From an uncultured Pseudoteredinibacter sp. (GTDB taxonomy: Bacteria > Pseudomonadota > Gammaproteobacteria > Pseudomonadales > Cellvibrionaceae): a DNA stretch of 64,000 nucleotides. The stretch spans positions 62,001 to 126,000 of the forward strand of contig NZ_CANMSS010000012.1 of NCBI RefSeq assembly GCF_947500695.1. The letters are read 5' to 3'. Under the pieces are notes generated by a model. The model was not told where the DNA came from, did no database searches, and saw only the letters and a program-made list of their open reading frames with translations. Both the position numbers and the translations under genes were made by a program. Below are positions 16,502 to 25,726 of the stretch, in pieces (positions within the stretch are counted from its first letter, which is position 1; the number at the start of each line of letters is the position of its first letter).

Positions 16502-19111
16502 TTAAAAATGCCAGCGGCCACGAACGGTGAATGAGCGTGGTTGCTCTAAAGCTGCCTGATGCGTACCATTAAACAGCGGCGTATCATTCACATAGCTTAA
16601 GGTATCTTCATCCGTTAAGTTATTGGCAATCAAGCTAACATCCCAGTTGCCATCAAGCGGTGCGAGGGTAAAGTTGGCATCTACCTTGGTGAAGCTTTCT
16701 TGCAACGAAACAGGGTCAAGATCAGCTTGACGATACACATCATCTGTCCAGCTCAGATTCAAGTTGCTCACCAGTTCAAAATCAGCGCCTAGGCTTTGTG
16801 TGTGATTAAAGCCCACACTGAATTGAAATTCAGGAGTATTCTCTGAGGTGCCGCCGGCCAAATTATTAACGCCAGCTGCTGAACAGCTACCATTGGTATA
16901 GGTGAGTGCGGCAGCGGCTGCCCCAACATTACTGCCTGCATTTAAAGCGGCCTCATAAGCGGCTTGGCGAGCGCCAGCAAACTGGGCTGCAGTACAAGCT
17001 TGGTTCGGGAACTGCTCAAATTCAAAATCAATATAAGCAAAGGCCGCTTGCACATTAAGATTGTCAGTGATTGCCCAGCGACCATCGATCTCCAAACCTT
17101 GAGTAACTGCTTTTGCGGCGTTTTGCACTACAAAAGTGGTGCCGCCGGTAAAGATAGAAGCCTGCAAGTCATCAAACTCGGTGCGGAATAAAGCCAAGTT
17201 CATTTCTGCGGAGCCATCTAACAGTGTCATCTTGCTACCGACTTCAAAAGTGATGACCTCTTCTTCTTCAAAAGAAGCATCCTGTGAATTATTCGGCTGA
17301 CCCTGTGCCATATAGAATGAGTTGAAACCGCCGGCTTTAAAGCCAGTAGATGCGCTGGCATAAACCATGGTGTCATCGCTTACATCCCACTGGAAGTTTG
17401 CCGACCAAGTTAAGCTTTCTTCATCGCGACTCATCCCCGGATCACTAGAATCAAAGCTGTGAGTCGAAAACTCGCCAACGGCTTCTAAAGCACCAGCTAG
17501 AATAGCGTTATCGGTTTTTTCGGTACCGTTTTCGATAAACTCTGTGGCATGAACGCTTTGCGAAGCGGATTTTTCTTCTTCGGTATAACGCAGGCCTAAG
17601 GTCAAGCGAGTAGTATCGGAGATTTCATAAGTGCCCTGAAAAAAGACCGCCCAGCTTTCATTTTCTTGATCGAGCAAGGCGTAGCGATTACCACCATTAA
17701 TACCCGCATTGACTAAAGGCTCAAATGCCGCAGCTTGGCCACAAGCACTTGCTAAAGATGCGCCCGCAGCGCCAGCAGCACCCACCGCGCCGGCAACATT
17801 AGTGGCAGTAGCAAGCGCATCACCGGAAACAAATAAAGCGGGGTAGGCAGCGCCTAATGCACCCGCACAAGCTCCATTAAGGAGAGGTTGCAGAGTTCCA
17901 AAGTTAAAATAGGTTAGGCCATCAACCGTTAAATCTTGCTCTTGATAAAATAAACCGGTGATGTAATTAAAATTGCCATCGACATCCGAAGCAAAGCGTA
18001 GTTCGAAACTTTTTTGATCAAAGTCTTCGCTATCGTCAAAACGTACTGAGGAGGTGGGACCAAAATCCGCATCCAAGTAACGTTGGAATTCATAGGCCGA
18101 ATGTCCAAGAATGGCGGTAACTGTACCTTGCTCAATATCATGCTCTAGAGTAATTGCTGTTTCGGTGCTATCGCCATCGAGTCGACCTGCGGCGCCAAAA
18201 TCCAATACGCCATTGGGGTCATTAACAAACTCGCCGTTGGCACCAAAGTGAGTAAATGGTGCTTGGGGAATATTACCCATGCTGATGCGATAATCGGCTG
18301 CGCTACTAATGCCAAAAGCCGAAAGGCCGCCGGCGACCAAAATATCCCATGGCTGGCCCACAGTCGTGAAGTCGGCCGCTTCGGTTTTTATGCGGAGCAA
18401 GGTGTTGTCGCCAAGATCGATATCTAAGCTAAGTCGACCGGCTTTTTCATCACTGACGGGAACATCGGCATTATAGAAACTGTTATGCACCCAGCCTTTA
18501 TCCATCTGGCGGTTCATGACAAAAACCCGACCACGAACACTGTCACTTAATGGACCTGAGACAAATCCTTGCAGCTCAGTGGTTTCAAATTCCGTGTTAT
18601 AACTGGCGCTCAATTGGCCAGCGAATTCATCGGTCGGTTTGGCAGAGCGAATATTCAGCGCGCCCGCGATGGTGTTTTTGCCAAATAGTGTTCCCTGTGG
18701 ACCGCGAAGAATTTCTACTGCTTCAACATCTAAGAAAGAGTAACGTGACTGGGTGCCACGCCCGCGATAAATACCATCTACAAAGGTACCCACAGACTGC
18801 TCGAAGCCCGCTTGGTTGCCAGATTGAATACCACGAATATTAATTTTGTCGCCAATAGGGTCCTTGGTAACCGAGAAACTTGGCACGTAATTATTCATAT
18901 CGGTAAAACTTTGAATACCCGCATCGGCCATTTTTTCTCCGCTCATGGCCGAGACAGAAATGGGAACATCTTGCAGGGATTCGGCTCGCTTTTGAGCGGT
19001 TACGATCACTTCTTCTAAAGCCTGGGCTTGGCTTAAGTCGGCAATACAAAGGCTACTGATTGCTAGGGTTAGTAATTTGCACTGGGGCTTAAAGACAGAG
19101 TGTCTTGGCAT
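16502..19111 (-). CDS. TonB-dependent outer-membrane receptor
   Basis: An 869-residue receptor. The signal peptide is followed by a TonB-box-like EEVIVTAQKR, the plug domain (SLQDVPISVSAMSGE, NIRGIQSGNQ, GTFVDGIYRG, VEILRGPQGTLFGKNTIAGALNI) and a beta barrel ending in an aromatic residue (TVRGRWHF). I place the start at the ATG 19109-19111, which is preceded by AGGTGAG; a GTG nine bases upstream overlaps that site. Such receptors import large substrates (siderophores, lipids, carbohydrates) with TonB energy. The substrate is unknown. Low-complexity Ala/Gly stretches lie in extracellular-loop positions. The gene is divergent from an AraC regulator and flanked by inverted copies of the 144-bp repeat. 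Confidence 0.92.
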   Translation of the reverse strand: MPRHSVFKPQCKLLTLAISSLCIADLSQAQALEEVIVTAQKRAESLQDVPISVSAMSGEKMADAGIQSFTDMNNYVPSFSVTKDPIGDKINIRGIQSGNQAGFEQSVGTFVDGIYRGRGTQSRYSFLDVEAVEILRGPQGTLFGKNTIAGALNIRSAKPTDEFAGQLSASYNTEFETTELQGFVSGPLSDSVRGRVFVMNRQMDKGWVHNSFYNADVPVSDEKAGRLSLDIDLGDNTLLRIKTEAADFTTVGQPWDILVAGGLSAFGISSAADYRISMGNIPQAPFTHFGANGEFVNDPNGVLDFGAAGRLDGDSTETAITLEHDIEQGTVTAILGHSAYEFQRYLDADFGPTSSVRFDDSEDFDQKSFELRFASDVDGNFNYITGLFYQEQDLTVDGLTYFNFGTLQPLLNGACAGALGAAYPALFVSGDALATATNVAGAVGAAGAAGASLASACGQAAAFEPLVNAGINGGNRYALLDQENESWAVFFQGTYEISDTTRLTLGLRYTEEEKSASQSVHATEFIENGTEKTDNAILAGALEAVGEFSTHSFDSSDPGMSRDEESLTWSANFQWDVSDDTMVYASASTGFKAGGFNSFYMAQGQPNNSQDASFEEEEVITFEVGSKMTLLDGSAEMNLALFRTEFDDLQASIFTGGTTFVVQNAAKAVTQGLEIDGRWAITDNLNVQAAFAYIDFEFEQFPNQACTAAQFAGARQAAYEAALNAGSNVGAAAAALTYTNGSCSAAGVNNLAGGTSENTPEFQFSVGFNHTQSLGADFELVSNLNLSWTDDVYRQADLDPVSLQESFTKVDANFTLAPLDGNWDVSLIANNLTDEDTLSYVNDTPLFNGTHQAALEQPRSFTVRGRWHF

Positions 19112-19216
19112 GGCTCTCACCTATCGTTTTTATTGTATGTTTTTAATTTATCGATACAGCATAGGGCTTAATTCGATTTTAAGGCTATGCGCAAAGCGAC
19201 AAGCACTTGTCAGTAG

Positions 19217-19648
19217 AAACCTTAGGCCGATAACTTGTAGGCACTAGAATTTCTATAACCCCCCTAAACCGCAGTTCGTTATCACGTCTTCAATAGAATC
19301 AACTAAACCGAATAAATCCCGGCCTCGAAAGCGGGGTCAGAACCCAAGGGTTCTGACCCCAGATCGAAGTCGATAACTTGTTAGTATTGGAAATTCTTTA
19401 GAAACCCCTAACCCGAAGCTCGTTATTACGGCTTCAATAGAATCAACTAAAGCGAATAAATCCCGGCCTCGAAAGCGGGGTCAGAACCCATGGGTTCTGA
19501 CCCCAGATCGAAGCCGATAACTTGTTAGTATTGGAAATTCTTTAGAAACCCCTAACCCGCAGCTCGTTATCACGGCTTCAATAGAATCAACTAAAGCGAA
19601 TAAATCCAGGCCTCGAAAGCGGGGTCAGAACCCAAGGGTTCTGACCCC
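19217..19648. repeat. 144-bp-period palindromic tandem repeat, locus B (three palindromes)
   Basis: Palindromes with arms GGGGTCAGAACCC lie at 19333-19360, 19477-19504 and 19621-19648, exactly 144 bases apart. The two internal spacers are nearly identical, and a more diverged spacer copy precedes the first palindrome (about 19217-19332) without its own leading palindrome. The array sits between the divergent TonB receptor and AraC genes, in opposite orientation to loci A and C. The rest of this 740-base gap, 19649-19853, shows no gene or strong signal beyond the AraC leader. Confidence 0.9.
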
Positions 19649-19853
19649 GGTTCTTTGCTAATGACCTTGCGGGGTGATGCTTTAGTAGTTATGCGTGGTG
19701 TTTATATTTGTCTTTAGTTTGGGTTATTTGTGAGCGCGTCACTGTTAGTGAAAAAATGGCCGCTATACACAAGAGATTTGGTATTTTTGAACATATCATT
19801 CCTATAGCGTAGATCTATAATCGAGGATAAATAACAATAACGTTGTAAAGCCC

Positions 19854-20867
19854 ATGGAAAGTTATACATCTCTTAGTAGCTGGATTTCGGCCTTAGACAT
19901 GATATTACTGCAACGTAATGTATCGTATTGTCAGGTGCTGAAGATGGCGAGTATTGACCAGCAACAGCTGGGCAACCCCTATGAGCGCATCGAAGTCAGT
20001 ACCATAGCGAAAGCTTGGCGTATCGCCACTGATTTGTGCAACGATGAAAACTTAGGAATTTCCTCGGCACATTTATGCCAGCCAGTACATTGGCACGCTT
20101 TGGGTTTGGCGATGTTATGCAGCTCTTCGGTTGCGCAGGCACTTCAACGAGTGGTGCAGTTTGAAGAGCTACTCACCAATGTTATTAAACAAAGCTATTG
20201 TCGCGACGAGCAATTTTTTTATCTTCGCATGAAAACAAAGATTCCCATTGAAGAAGTGGGTTTGGAAGTAGTTGATTTTGGTTTTGCTGGATTACTTGCA
20301 GTTTGTCGTTCTATTTTTCCAGGTGAAATTACCCCGGTTCGCGTATGTCTACAACGACCCGCTCCGTCAGACCCAAAATGCTTTGAAGCGTTTTATGGTT
20401 GCCCGGTTAGCTTTTCTTGTGAGCAGCATGAGCTGGTGTTGCCTTTGGAGTTAGCCGACCGAGTACTGGATCACTCAGACCCTCAGCTGGCCGAGAGACA
20501 GGACGACCTCGCTCAGGATTACATCCAGCGTATTGTGCATAGCAGTTTTGTGTTACGCACTCAGGACGCAATTAAAGAGCAATTACCGAAAGGTGAGCCC
20601 AGTCAGCAGGGCATTGCTGAGCGACTGTGCTTAAGCCCAAGACAATTACAGCGGCAATTGCAAAAAGAAGGTAGCAGCTTTACATCACTGCTGAAGGCGG
20701 TAAGAAAGGAGCTAGCCCAGCAATATCTGTTGCAGCATTATCGCCCAATAACAGAGGTTGCTCTGCTATTGGGCTTTGCCGATCACAGCAACTTTACACG
20801 TGCATTTAAAACTTGGTTTGATTGTACGCCCTCGGAATATCGCGAGCGTACTCAAACGGAAATTTAG
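19854..20867 (+). CDS. AraC-family transcriptional regulator (Arabinose_bd/HTH_18 type)
   Basis: A 337-residue regulator. Residues about 20-210 fit the large N-terminal ligand domain found in OruR/ArgR-like AraC proteins (WRIATDLCNDENLGIS, HWHALGLAMLCSSSVAQAL). Two helix-turn-helix motifs end the protein: QGIAERLCLSPRQLQRQLQKEGSSF and ITEVALLLGFADHSNFTRAFKTWF, then the usual TPSEYR. It is divergent from the TonB receptor gene and probably controls it. No clear ribosome-binding site is seen before the ATG. A second regulator of the same class lies at 25727-26698. Confidence 0.93.
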   Translation: MESYTSLSSWISALDMILLQRNVSYCQVLKMASIDQQQLGNPYERIEVSTIAKAWRIATDLCNDENLGISSAHLCQPVHWHALGLAMLCSSSVAQALQRVVQFEELLTNVIKQSYCRDEQFFYLRMKTKIPIEEVGLEVVDFGFAGLLAVCRSIFPGEITPVRVCLQRPAPSDPKCFEAFYGCPVSFSCEQHELVLPLELADRVLDHSDPQLAERQDDLAQDYIQRIVHSSFVLRTQDAIKEQLPKGEPSQQGIAERLCLSPRQLQRQLQKEGSSFTSLLKAVRKELAQQYLLQHYRPITEVALLLGFADHSNFTRAFKTWFDCTPSEYRERTQTEI

Positions 20868-20884
20868 TGCAAGTAAAGCTGCTA

Positions 20885-21340
20885 TTACAGCTCTTGCTTA
20901 GCGCGAGTTTTCGATAAGATAAAATCGCTATGGCTTAGGTGCACTAGGTCGGCAATTTTACGAATCATATACTCTTCGTATTTATCAAGATTGCCATCAG
21001 CATAGGCAATCTGCCACATATACTGCACTAAGTCGCGCTTTTGAATCGGGTTGTAGTTCTGATTGATCAAGGAAGTAAACTGATGGATCGAAGTGGCATC
21101 ACCTTGCTCGGCTTTTGCCTGTTCAATAATGCAGTCGAGCTTGGGCTGAGCAATACCCATCTTTTCATTTAGGATACGCTCAAGTGCTTTTAGCTCGTCT
21201 CCACAAAAGTGCTCATCAGAAACGGCAATCTCAATCAGCAGAGCTGCTGCGGCTTGGTGCAGTATGTCTTCTGGGCTGTCACTGCACATGCCATCTGAAC
21301 TGGCGGCACCTTCAAACAGATTCTTAAAAAATTCAATCAT
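20885..21340 (-). CDS. TerB-like protein
   Basis: A 151-residue cytoplasmic protein dominated by a TerB/DjlA-N-like helical domain: AAAALLIEIAVSDEHFCGDEL and VQYMWQIAYADGNLDKYEEYMIRKIADL are the two helices with acidic metal-binding loops typical of the family. TerB domains are linked to tellurite resistance and stress signalling, but single-domain forms like this have no fixed function. ATG at 21340 is used; a TTG at 21355 would add five residues. It follows the transaldolase gene after 19 bases on the same strand, so co-transcription is likely. Confidence 0.82.
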   Translation of the reverse strand: MIEFFKNLFEGAASSDGMCSDSPEDILHQAAAALLIEIAVSDEHFCGDELKALERILNEKMGIAQPKLDCIIEQAKAEQGDATSIHQFTSLINQNYNPIQKRDLVQYMWQIAYADGNLDKYEEYMIRKIADLVHLSHSDFILSKTRAKQEL

Positions 21341-21359
21341 AGTGGCTGCTTTCAATAAG

Positions 21360-22289
21360 TTATTGTTGCGCCAGCATAGCCTCTAACTTTTCCTGATCGA
21401 TAATAAAGTTACGGATACCTTCGGCTAGCTTCTCAGTCGCCATGGCATCTTGATTACTCTCGAATCGGAATTGGACTTCGCTTAGGGCGGCCTCTTTTTC
21501 CTGTGTACTTGCATCGTTGATTAGACGACGTTCTAAAGCAGAATGATCATTTCTCAGCGATTCTAACAACGCTGGGCTAATGGTAAGGCGATCACAACCG
21601 GCCAATTCTTCAATTTCTTGGGTATTGCGAAAGCTGGCACCCATTACGATGGTATCGTAGCTGTGCTGCTTATAGTAATTGTAAATGCGGCTAACCGATT
21701 GAACGCCGGGGTCATTGGCGCCACTGAGATCCTGATCGGGCTGTTGCTGCTTATACCAATCTAAGATGCGGCCAACAAAGGGAGAAATCAAGGTCACCCC
21801 GGCATCGGCGCAGGCGCGGGCTTGGGCAAAGCTGAACAATAGGGTCAAATTACATTGAATACCTTCGGATTCTAGCTGTTTAGCCGCTTGTATACCCTCC
21901 CAAGTAGAGGCGATTTTAATTAGCACGCGATTGGGTTCAACATCGAATTTAGCGTATTGTTCGATCAGTTGACGAGCTTTATTGATGGTCGCTTCACGAT
22001 CAAATGATAAACGCGCATCCACCTCGGTGGAAATGCGGCCAGGCACTAGTTTTACAATCTCATTACCCAGTGCAACGGCCAGGTAATCGGCGGCTTGTTT
22101 CGGGTCTTGATGCTTGGCAACCGCTTCTTTTACTAGGCCTTGGTATTGTTCTAGCTGTGCGGCTTTATATACCAGCGAAGGGTTTGTGGTGGCATCTTGG
22201 GGTTGGTATTTGGCGATGGCTTCGATATCGCCGGTATCGGCGACTACATCGGTCATGCTTTTTAATTGTTCAAGTTTGCTTTGGCTCAT
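21360..22289 (-). CDS. tal: Transaldolase B
   Basis: A 309-residue class I aldolase of the pentose phosphate pathway. Asp17, the ATTNPSLV loop (33-40) and the Schiff-base Lys125 in [11 protein letters not shown] match E. coli TalB (Lys132). [19 protein letters not shown] and [10 protein letters not shown] complete the barrel. The enzyme transfers a dihydroxyacetone unit between sedoheptulose 7-phosphate and glyceraldehyde 3-phosphate in the cytoplasm. Length is as expected. It heads a short unit with the terB-like gene. Confidence 0.97.
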   Translation of the reverse strand: MSQSKLEQLKSMTDVVADTGDIEAIAKYQPQDATTNPSLVYKAAQLEQYQGLVKEAVAKHQDPKQAADYLAVALGNEIVKLVPGRISTEVDARLSFDREATINKARQLIEQYAKFDVEPNRVLIKIASTWEGIQAAKQLESEGIQCNLTLLFSFAQARACADAGVTLISPFVGRILDWYKQQQPDQDLSGANDPGVQSVSRIYNYYKQHSYDTIVMGASFRNTQEIEELAGCDRLTISPALLESLRNDHSALERRLINDASTQEKEAALSEVQFRFESNQDAMATEKLAEGIRNFIIDQEKLEAMLAQQ

Positions 22290-22514
22290 TGCTGCTGGTT
22301 TCCTCTCGCAAATCCTTTGCTATCAATGTGTAATTTTATACATACTCGTTAAATGGCTAAGTGGCCTAGAGATAGCTCGATACTAACATAGCTTGAAGAA
22401 GGGGAAAGCCTTGCTGCTTGATAGGATTGAAGTAATCAAGTTAGAAGGCTGTTAATGAGTGCTGACGAGAGTTTAAGGGAGCATTCCTGCGCTGATGCAC
22501 CGCGGCTTCGATCT

Positions 22515-22686
22515 GGGGTCAGAACCCATGGGTTCTGACCCCGCCTTCGGAGTTGGGGTTTATCGGGTTCAGCTGATTTTATTGGAGCCGTGATAACGAG
22601 TTGTGGTTTAGGAGGTTCTGGAGGATTTCCAACACCAGCGAGTTGTAGGCTTCGATTTGGGGTCAGAACCCGTGGGTTCTGACTCC
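22515..22686. repeat. 144-bp-period palindromic repeat, locus C (two palindromes)
   Basis: Palindromes at 22515-22542 (perfect, centre AT) and 22659-22686 (one mismatch in the second arm) are again spaced exactly 144 bases, with a spacer related to loci A and B and oriented like A. The locus ends 17 bases after the DUF3604 stop codon. The rest of the 22290-22703 gap, apart from the transaldolase promoter region, shows nothing else. Confidence 0.85.
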
Positions 22687-22703
22687 GCCTGGTGGGTATC
22701 GGC

Positions 22704-24611
22704 TTAGGATTTAGGGTTATACCAAACCGGTGAGCTGTAGGCTCTTTCTTGAATAAGCTTGGGGTAATTGCTTTCTTTCAACTGCAAGGCCTCTGCATCC
22801 AATGTGGAGTGGCGCTTGCTTGGCATTTGAAGTAAGCGCACATAATAAAAGGCCCGTTGGCTAGGGTCGAAATCTGGGTCTTGCCATAAAGCGAGTAGCT
22901 CTTTAGCGCCTTTAAGAGGCGAGATAATTTTACCGTCTTTTAGTTCGGCCTCGGCAGCCGCTATTTGGCCAGACGCGGGTAGTTCACGTTGATCCGATGC
23001 GGCTACGGTATAGATCTGTTCATGGTTATTACCGTCACTATCTAACCAGCCCTTGATGACTTCAATGCGCTCTAGGGGTCGAGTTATTGGGTCCATGCTG
23101 GCGCGGATAATAAGCTGTGGTGCTTTAGCATCGCCGTTTTGATAAAGATCTCCGCCCATGGGCACGCCTGAGGCATAGCCCCTATCGGCAAAATCTTCAG
23201 CGTGTAGATCTTCTTCATTAAAATCCCAGCCAGCAAAGAAGCGCAGGCTCATGCGCGGCCCGGTGCTGGCATAAGTTTCCTTACGGCGCATCGCTTGAAA
23301 GATACTTTGACGATCGTTGTTATCGGCCCACACAGCGGCCAAACCTTGTGCCGCCATATCCCAACCTTTAGGGCCGCTGCCCTCATCGGAAAAGGTACCA
23401 CCGGCTTTGTTTTCAGGGATGGAGTCATAAGCCATTTTGCCCCAAAAGTTTTCCTCTTCAGCCGAGGCAATACCAGTATGGGCATCGGTAGAACCGATCA
23501 TGCCAAATTTATAAGGGTTAACTCCGGTTTGCTCTTCCAATTTTAAACCTCGCCCCAGCGCCGTACGGACATAGTCACCAGGCCTAGCCTTATAGGCTTC
23601 TTCGCCAGTTTGTAAGTAGTGATTAAAAGGCTCGAAACCGGCGAATTGGTCCTCAGGAGATAGGCTGGGGTGGGCCTCTGAATCGCCTTTAATTTGAGTG
23701 ACTTCTACAATGGGCTCCCACTGCATCCGGGTGTTGGCGTATTCTGCGGTTATGGGTTTGCGGTCGAGAGTTTTATCATCAAACATATAGCCTTTGGATA
23801 TGTTCGAGTTATGAGGAATGGCAATAAACTCGGCGCCCGTTTCCTTTTGAGTTTTTTCCAGCCAGTTCCAAAGGTCCTCTGGATAAGGGCCGTCGATAAA
23901 ACTGAATGGCTTGTATTGCTTGGCCTGCTCGCCTCCATTAGGGCTGATGACGATACGATGCAAATTGGCACCAGCGGGAATAGAGCTCCATTCCCAGCCG
24001 GTAAAGGTGGTGAACTCGCCAGGTTTATTGTGACGCTCGGCGGAATCGACAATGGCGTGCCATGTTTGAATCTCGATATTACTGGTATCACCTAAGGTGT
24101 CATTGGGTGCTGGATTTCCTGGATCTATCACTGGATCCTCGCCAGGATTATTCAGTTTAACTGGCAGGGCATCGAGAAATAGCTCAACGCCGGTGCCATC
24201 TGCAATCGCTGAGCGGATAACTTTTATGGAAAACCAACGTTTAAAGTTTTTCCAAATACCCTCGTCGGGAAAGCCGCCGTCGTTTTCGTTGATATATTTC
24301 AGCACACCCATCAACTCCGCATGATCGGAGACTACTAGAAAATCTAATGGTGTGTTGATGCGAATACGCGCCTTGGTATATGGGTGCATAATCCACTGGC
24401 CTTGGGCCCAGCGATAGGCGGTATCGGGGTCGGCCGTCTTGTTCTGATTTAAATAGGCATCAAAAGAGTAAGAGCTGTGTAAGTGGGTATCGCCCCAAAG
24501 TAATTCACGTTCGCTGTTGGCAAGTAGGCTACTGCTTTGAGTAGCAAGCGCTAAGCTCAGGCATAACATTGAAGCCGTTTTGGCATGACGGAATAGGGGA
24601 GTTTTCTCCAT
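22704..24611 (-). CDS. DUF3604 family protein (PHP-like, secreted)
   Basis: A 635-residue protein with an N-terminal signal peptide (hydrophobic SMLCLSLALATQ, about 14-25). The mature part starts ELLWGDTHLHSSYSFDA with a metal-binding Asp41/His43/His45 pattern, then FLVVSDHAELMG, IPHNSN and MIGSTDAHTG: the HxH, DH, H and DAH pieces of a PHP-type metal centre. DUF3604 proteins are common in marine gammaproteobacteria and have no settled reaction. The ATG at 24611 follows AGGTG; a GTG three codons earlier overlaps that site. The COG3687 gene lies upstream on the same strand with a hairpin between. Confidence 0.88.
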   Translation of the reverse strand: MEKTPLFRHAKTASMLCLSLALATQSSSLLANSERELLWGDTHLHSSYSFDAYLNQNKTADPDTAYRWAQGQWIMHPYTKARIRINTPLDFLVVSDHAELMGVLKYINENDGGFPDEGIWKNFKRWFSIKVIRSAIADGTGVELFLDALPVKLNNPGEDPVIDPGNPAPNDTLGDTSNIEIQTWHAIVDSAERHNKPGEFTTFTGWEWSSIPAGANLHRIVISPNGGEQAKQYKPFSFIDGPYPEDLWNWLEKTQKETGAEFIAIPHNSNISKGYMFDDKTLDRKPITAEYANTRMQWEPIVEVTQIKGDSEAHPSLSPEDQFAGFEPFNHYLQTGEEAYKARPGDYVRTALGRGLKLEEQTGVNPYKFGMIGSTDAHTGIASAEEENFWGKMAYDSIPENKAGGTFSDEGSGPKGWDMAAQGLAAVWADNNDRQSIFQAMRRKETYASTGPRMSLRFFAGWDFNEEDLHAEDFADRGYASGVPMGGDLYQNGDAKAPQLIIRASMDPITRPLERIEVIKGWLDSDGNNHEQIYTVAASDQRELPASGQIAAAEAELKDGKIISPLKGAKELLALWQDPDFDPSQRAFYYVRLLQMPSKRHSTLDAEALQLKESNYPKLIQERAYSSPVWYNPKS

Positions 24612-24692
24612 GATAGACACCTAGTTTATTGTTATTTATGTCTATCAATATGCCCTGAGATTTAGAGCTTGTTAATGGGCAAAATGACATTT

Positions 24693-24725
24693 GGTGCCAC
24701 TCTTTTTCTTCCTTAAAGTGGCACC
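24693..24725. other. Hairpin between COG3687 and DUF3604 genes
   Basis: GGTGCCACT and AGTGGCACC form a 9-bp perfect stem with a 15-base T/C-rich loop. No proper T-run follows on either strand, so it could be an imperfect terminator for the leftward COG3687 gene or an RNA-processing site rather than an operator. Confidence 0.5.
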
Positions 24726-24754
24726 GAGTTTTTAGGAGTAGGGTATTCTGAAGA

Positions 24755-25588
24755 TTAAGAAGCGCCTTGCGCGGTTTCCCAGCGTTCGAGCTGATCTTGA
24801 GTATCCCTATCCCAAGGGTGAAAGCCATCGCGATAGTATTCTTTCCACATGGGGTAAATTAGGCGCAATATGCCTTTTTTGCCAAACAAGAAGCCCATAC
24901 CTTGCCACCAAACCTTAGGTTTCCACAACTGACCATCGCGTTTGAGCATGTGAACTAAGTGCACGAAGATATCCATTAACAAGAAGAAAGTGGCTCGTTT
25001 CAGGCTTTTCTTACGAGTCTTCTCGTCACCACCTACAGCGCGGAAAACATCGAAGGCAACGGCTTTATGTTCCATTTCTTCCACCGCATGCCAATCCCAA
25101 AGCGCGCGCATCGTTGGGTCGGCTTCTTGGGCCATAGTGCTTTCAGGGTCTAATGCCCACTCGGCCATAATGGCAGTGATATGTTCCAAGGCAGCGGTAA
25201 TGGATAGATGCTCTAAAGGGGTATACAGCTTTTGACTAAGAGCCAGCTTTTTCTTAAGGCGGTTTTCCATATATTCAAGATCATAACCGCGCTGATTACA
25301 CAGGCTTTGGTTGTAGCGCTCATGCTCACGGCGATGCACGTTTTCTTGTCCGCAAAATCCTTTGATCTCTTGCTGCAATTTAGGATCAGTAATTTCACCG
25401 GAAAAATGGCGCACGCTATCGATAAAGAACTTTTCACCCAAGGGGAAGGTAATCGACATGGCATTGAACCATGCGGTTTTGAATGGGTGATCGCCATACC
25501 AATCACGGCTTAAGCATTCGGCAATTTCATGCTCTCGATTACGAGGGTGAATATCGACATATTCCGGGGTGTGGGATTGCTGGCTCAT
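24755..25588 (-). CDS. Predicted metal-dependent hydrolase (COG3687/PF10118)
   Basis: A 277-residue protein of the PF10118 family. Conserved metal-ligand candidates are in GQENVHRREHERYN, LEHITAIMAEWAL and WHAVEEMEHKAVAFDVF, a ferritin-like set of ExxH pairs. A hydrophobic segment (FFLLMDIFVHLVHM) lies near residue 220. The family is often found with lipid or hydrocarbon genes but has no fixed reaction. I use the ATG at 25588; an upstream ATG at 25678 would push the start close to the direct-repeat operator. The divergent AraC gene is the likely regulator. Confidence 0.8.
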   Translation of the reverse strand: MSQQSHTPEYVDIHPRNREHEIAECLSRDWYGDHPFKTAWFNAMSITFPLGEKFFIDSVRHFSGEITDPKLQQEIKGFCGQENVHRREHERYNQSLCNQRGYDLEYMENRLKKKLALSQKLYTPLEHLSITAALEHITAIMAEWALDPESTMAQEADPTMRALWDWHAVEEMEHKAVAFDVFRAVGGDEKTRKKSLKRATFFLLMDIFVHLVHMLKRDGQLWKPKVWWQGMGFLFGKKGILRLIYPMWKEYYRDGFHPWDRDTQDQLERWETAQGAS

Positions 25589-25660
25589 AAGGGGATCTCG
25601 GCTATATCTATCGTATTTATGATGTTTGAATGAATTATAGGCAGCTAAATTGAATTGGAT

Positions 25661-25700
25661 GGGGTTGTATTCGGTCAAATAGGGGGTTAAATTCGGTTAA
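25661..25700. promoter_or_regulatory. Direct-repeat operator candidate for the AraC regulator
   Basis: Two 18-base units, GGGGTTGTATTCGGTCAA (25661-25678) and GGGGTTAAATTCGGTTAA (25683-25700), match at 15 of 18 positions and are 22 bases apart, about two helical turns. Directly repeated sites of this spacing are typical of AraC-family binding, and these lie between the divergent COG3687 and AraC genes. Confidence 0.65.
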
Positions 25701-25726
25701 TCTATTCCTGCTAGGAGAACTAGCCC

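Noticed and set aside
19217-19648. Three evenly spaced 28-bp palindromes as a CRISPR array
   Set aside because: The repeats are perfect palindromes, the 116-base spacers are homologous to each other, the period is 144 bases and there are no cas genes.
16304-22686. Composite transposon bounded by the 144-bp repeats
   Set aside because: No transposase gene lies between the repeat loci, and the enclosed transaldolase and terB-like genes look chromosomal.
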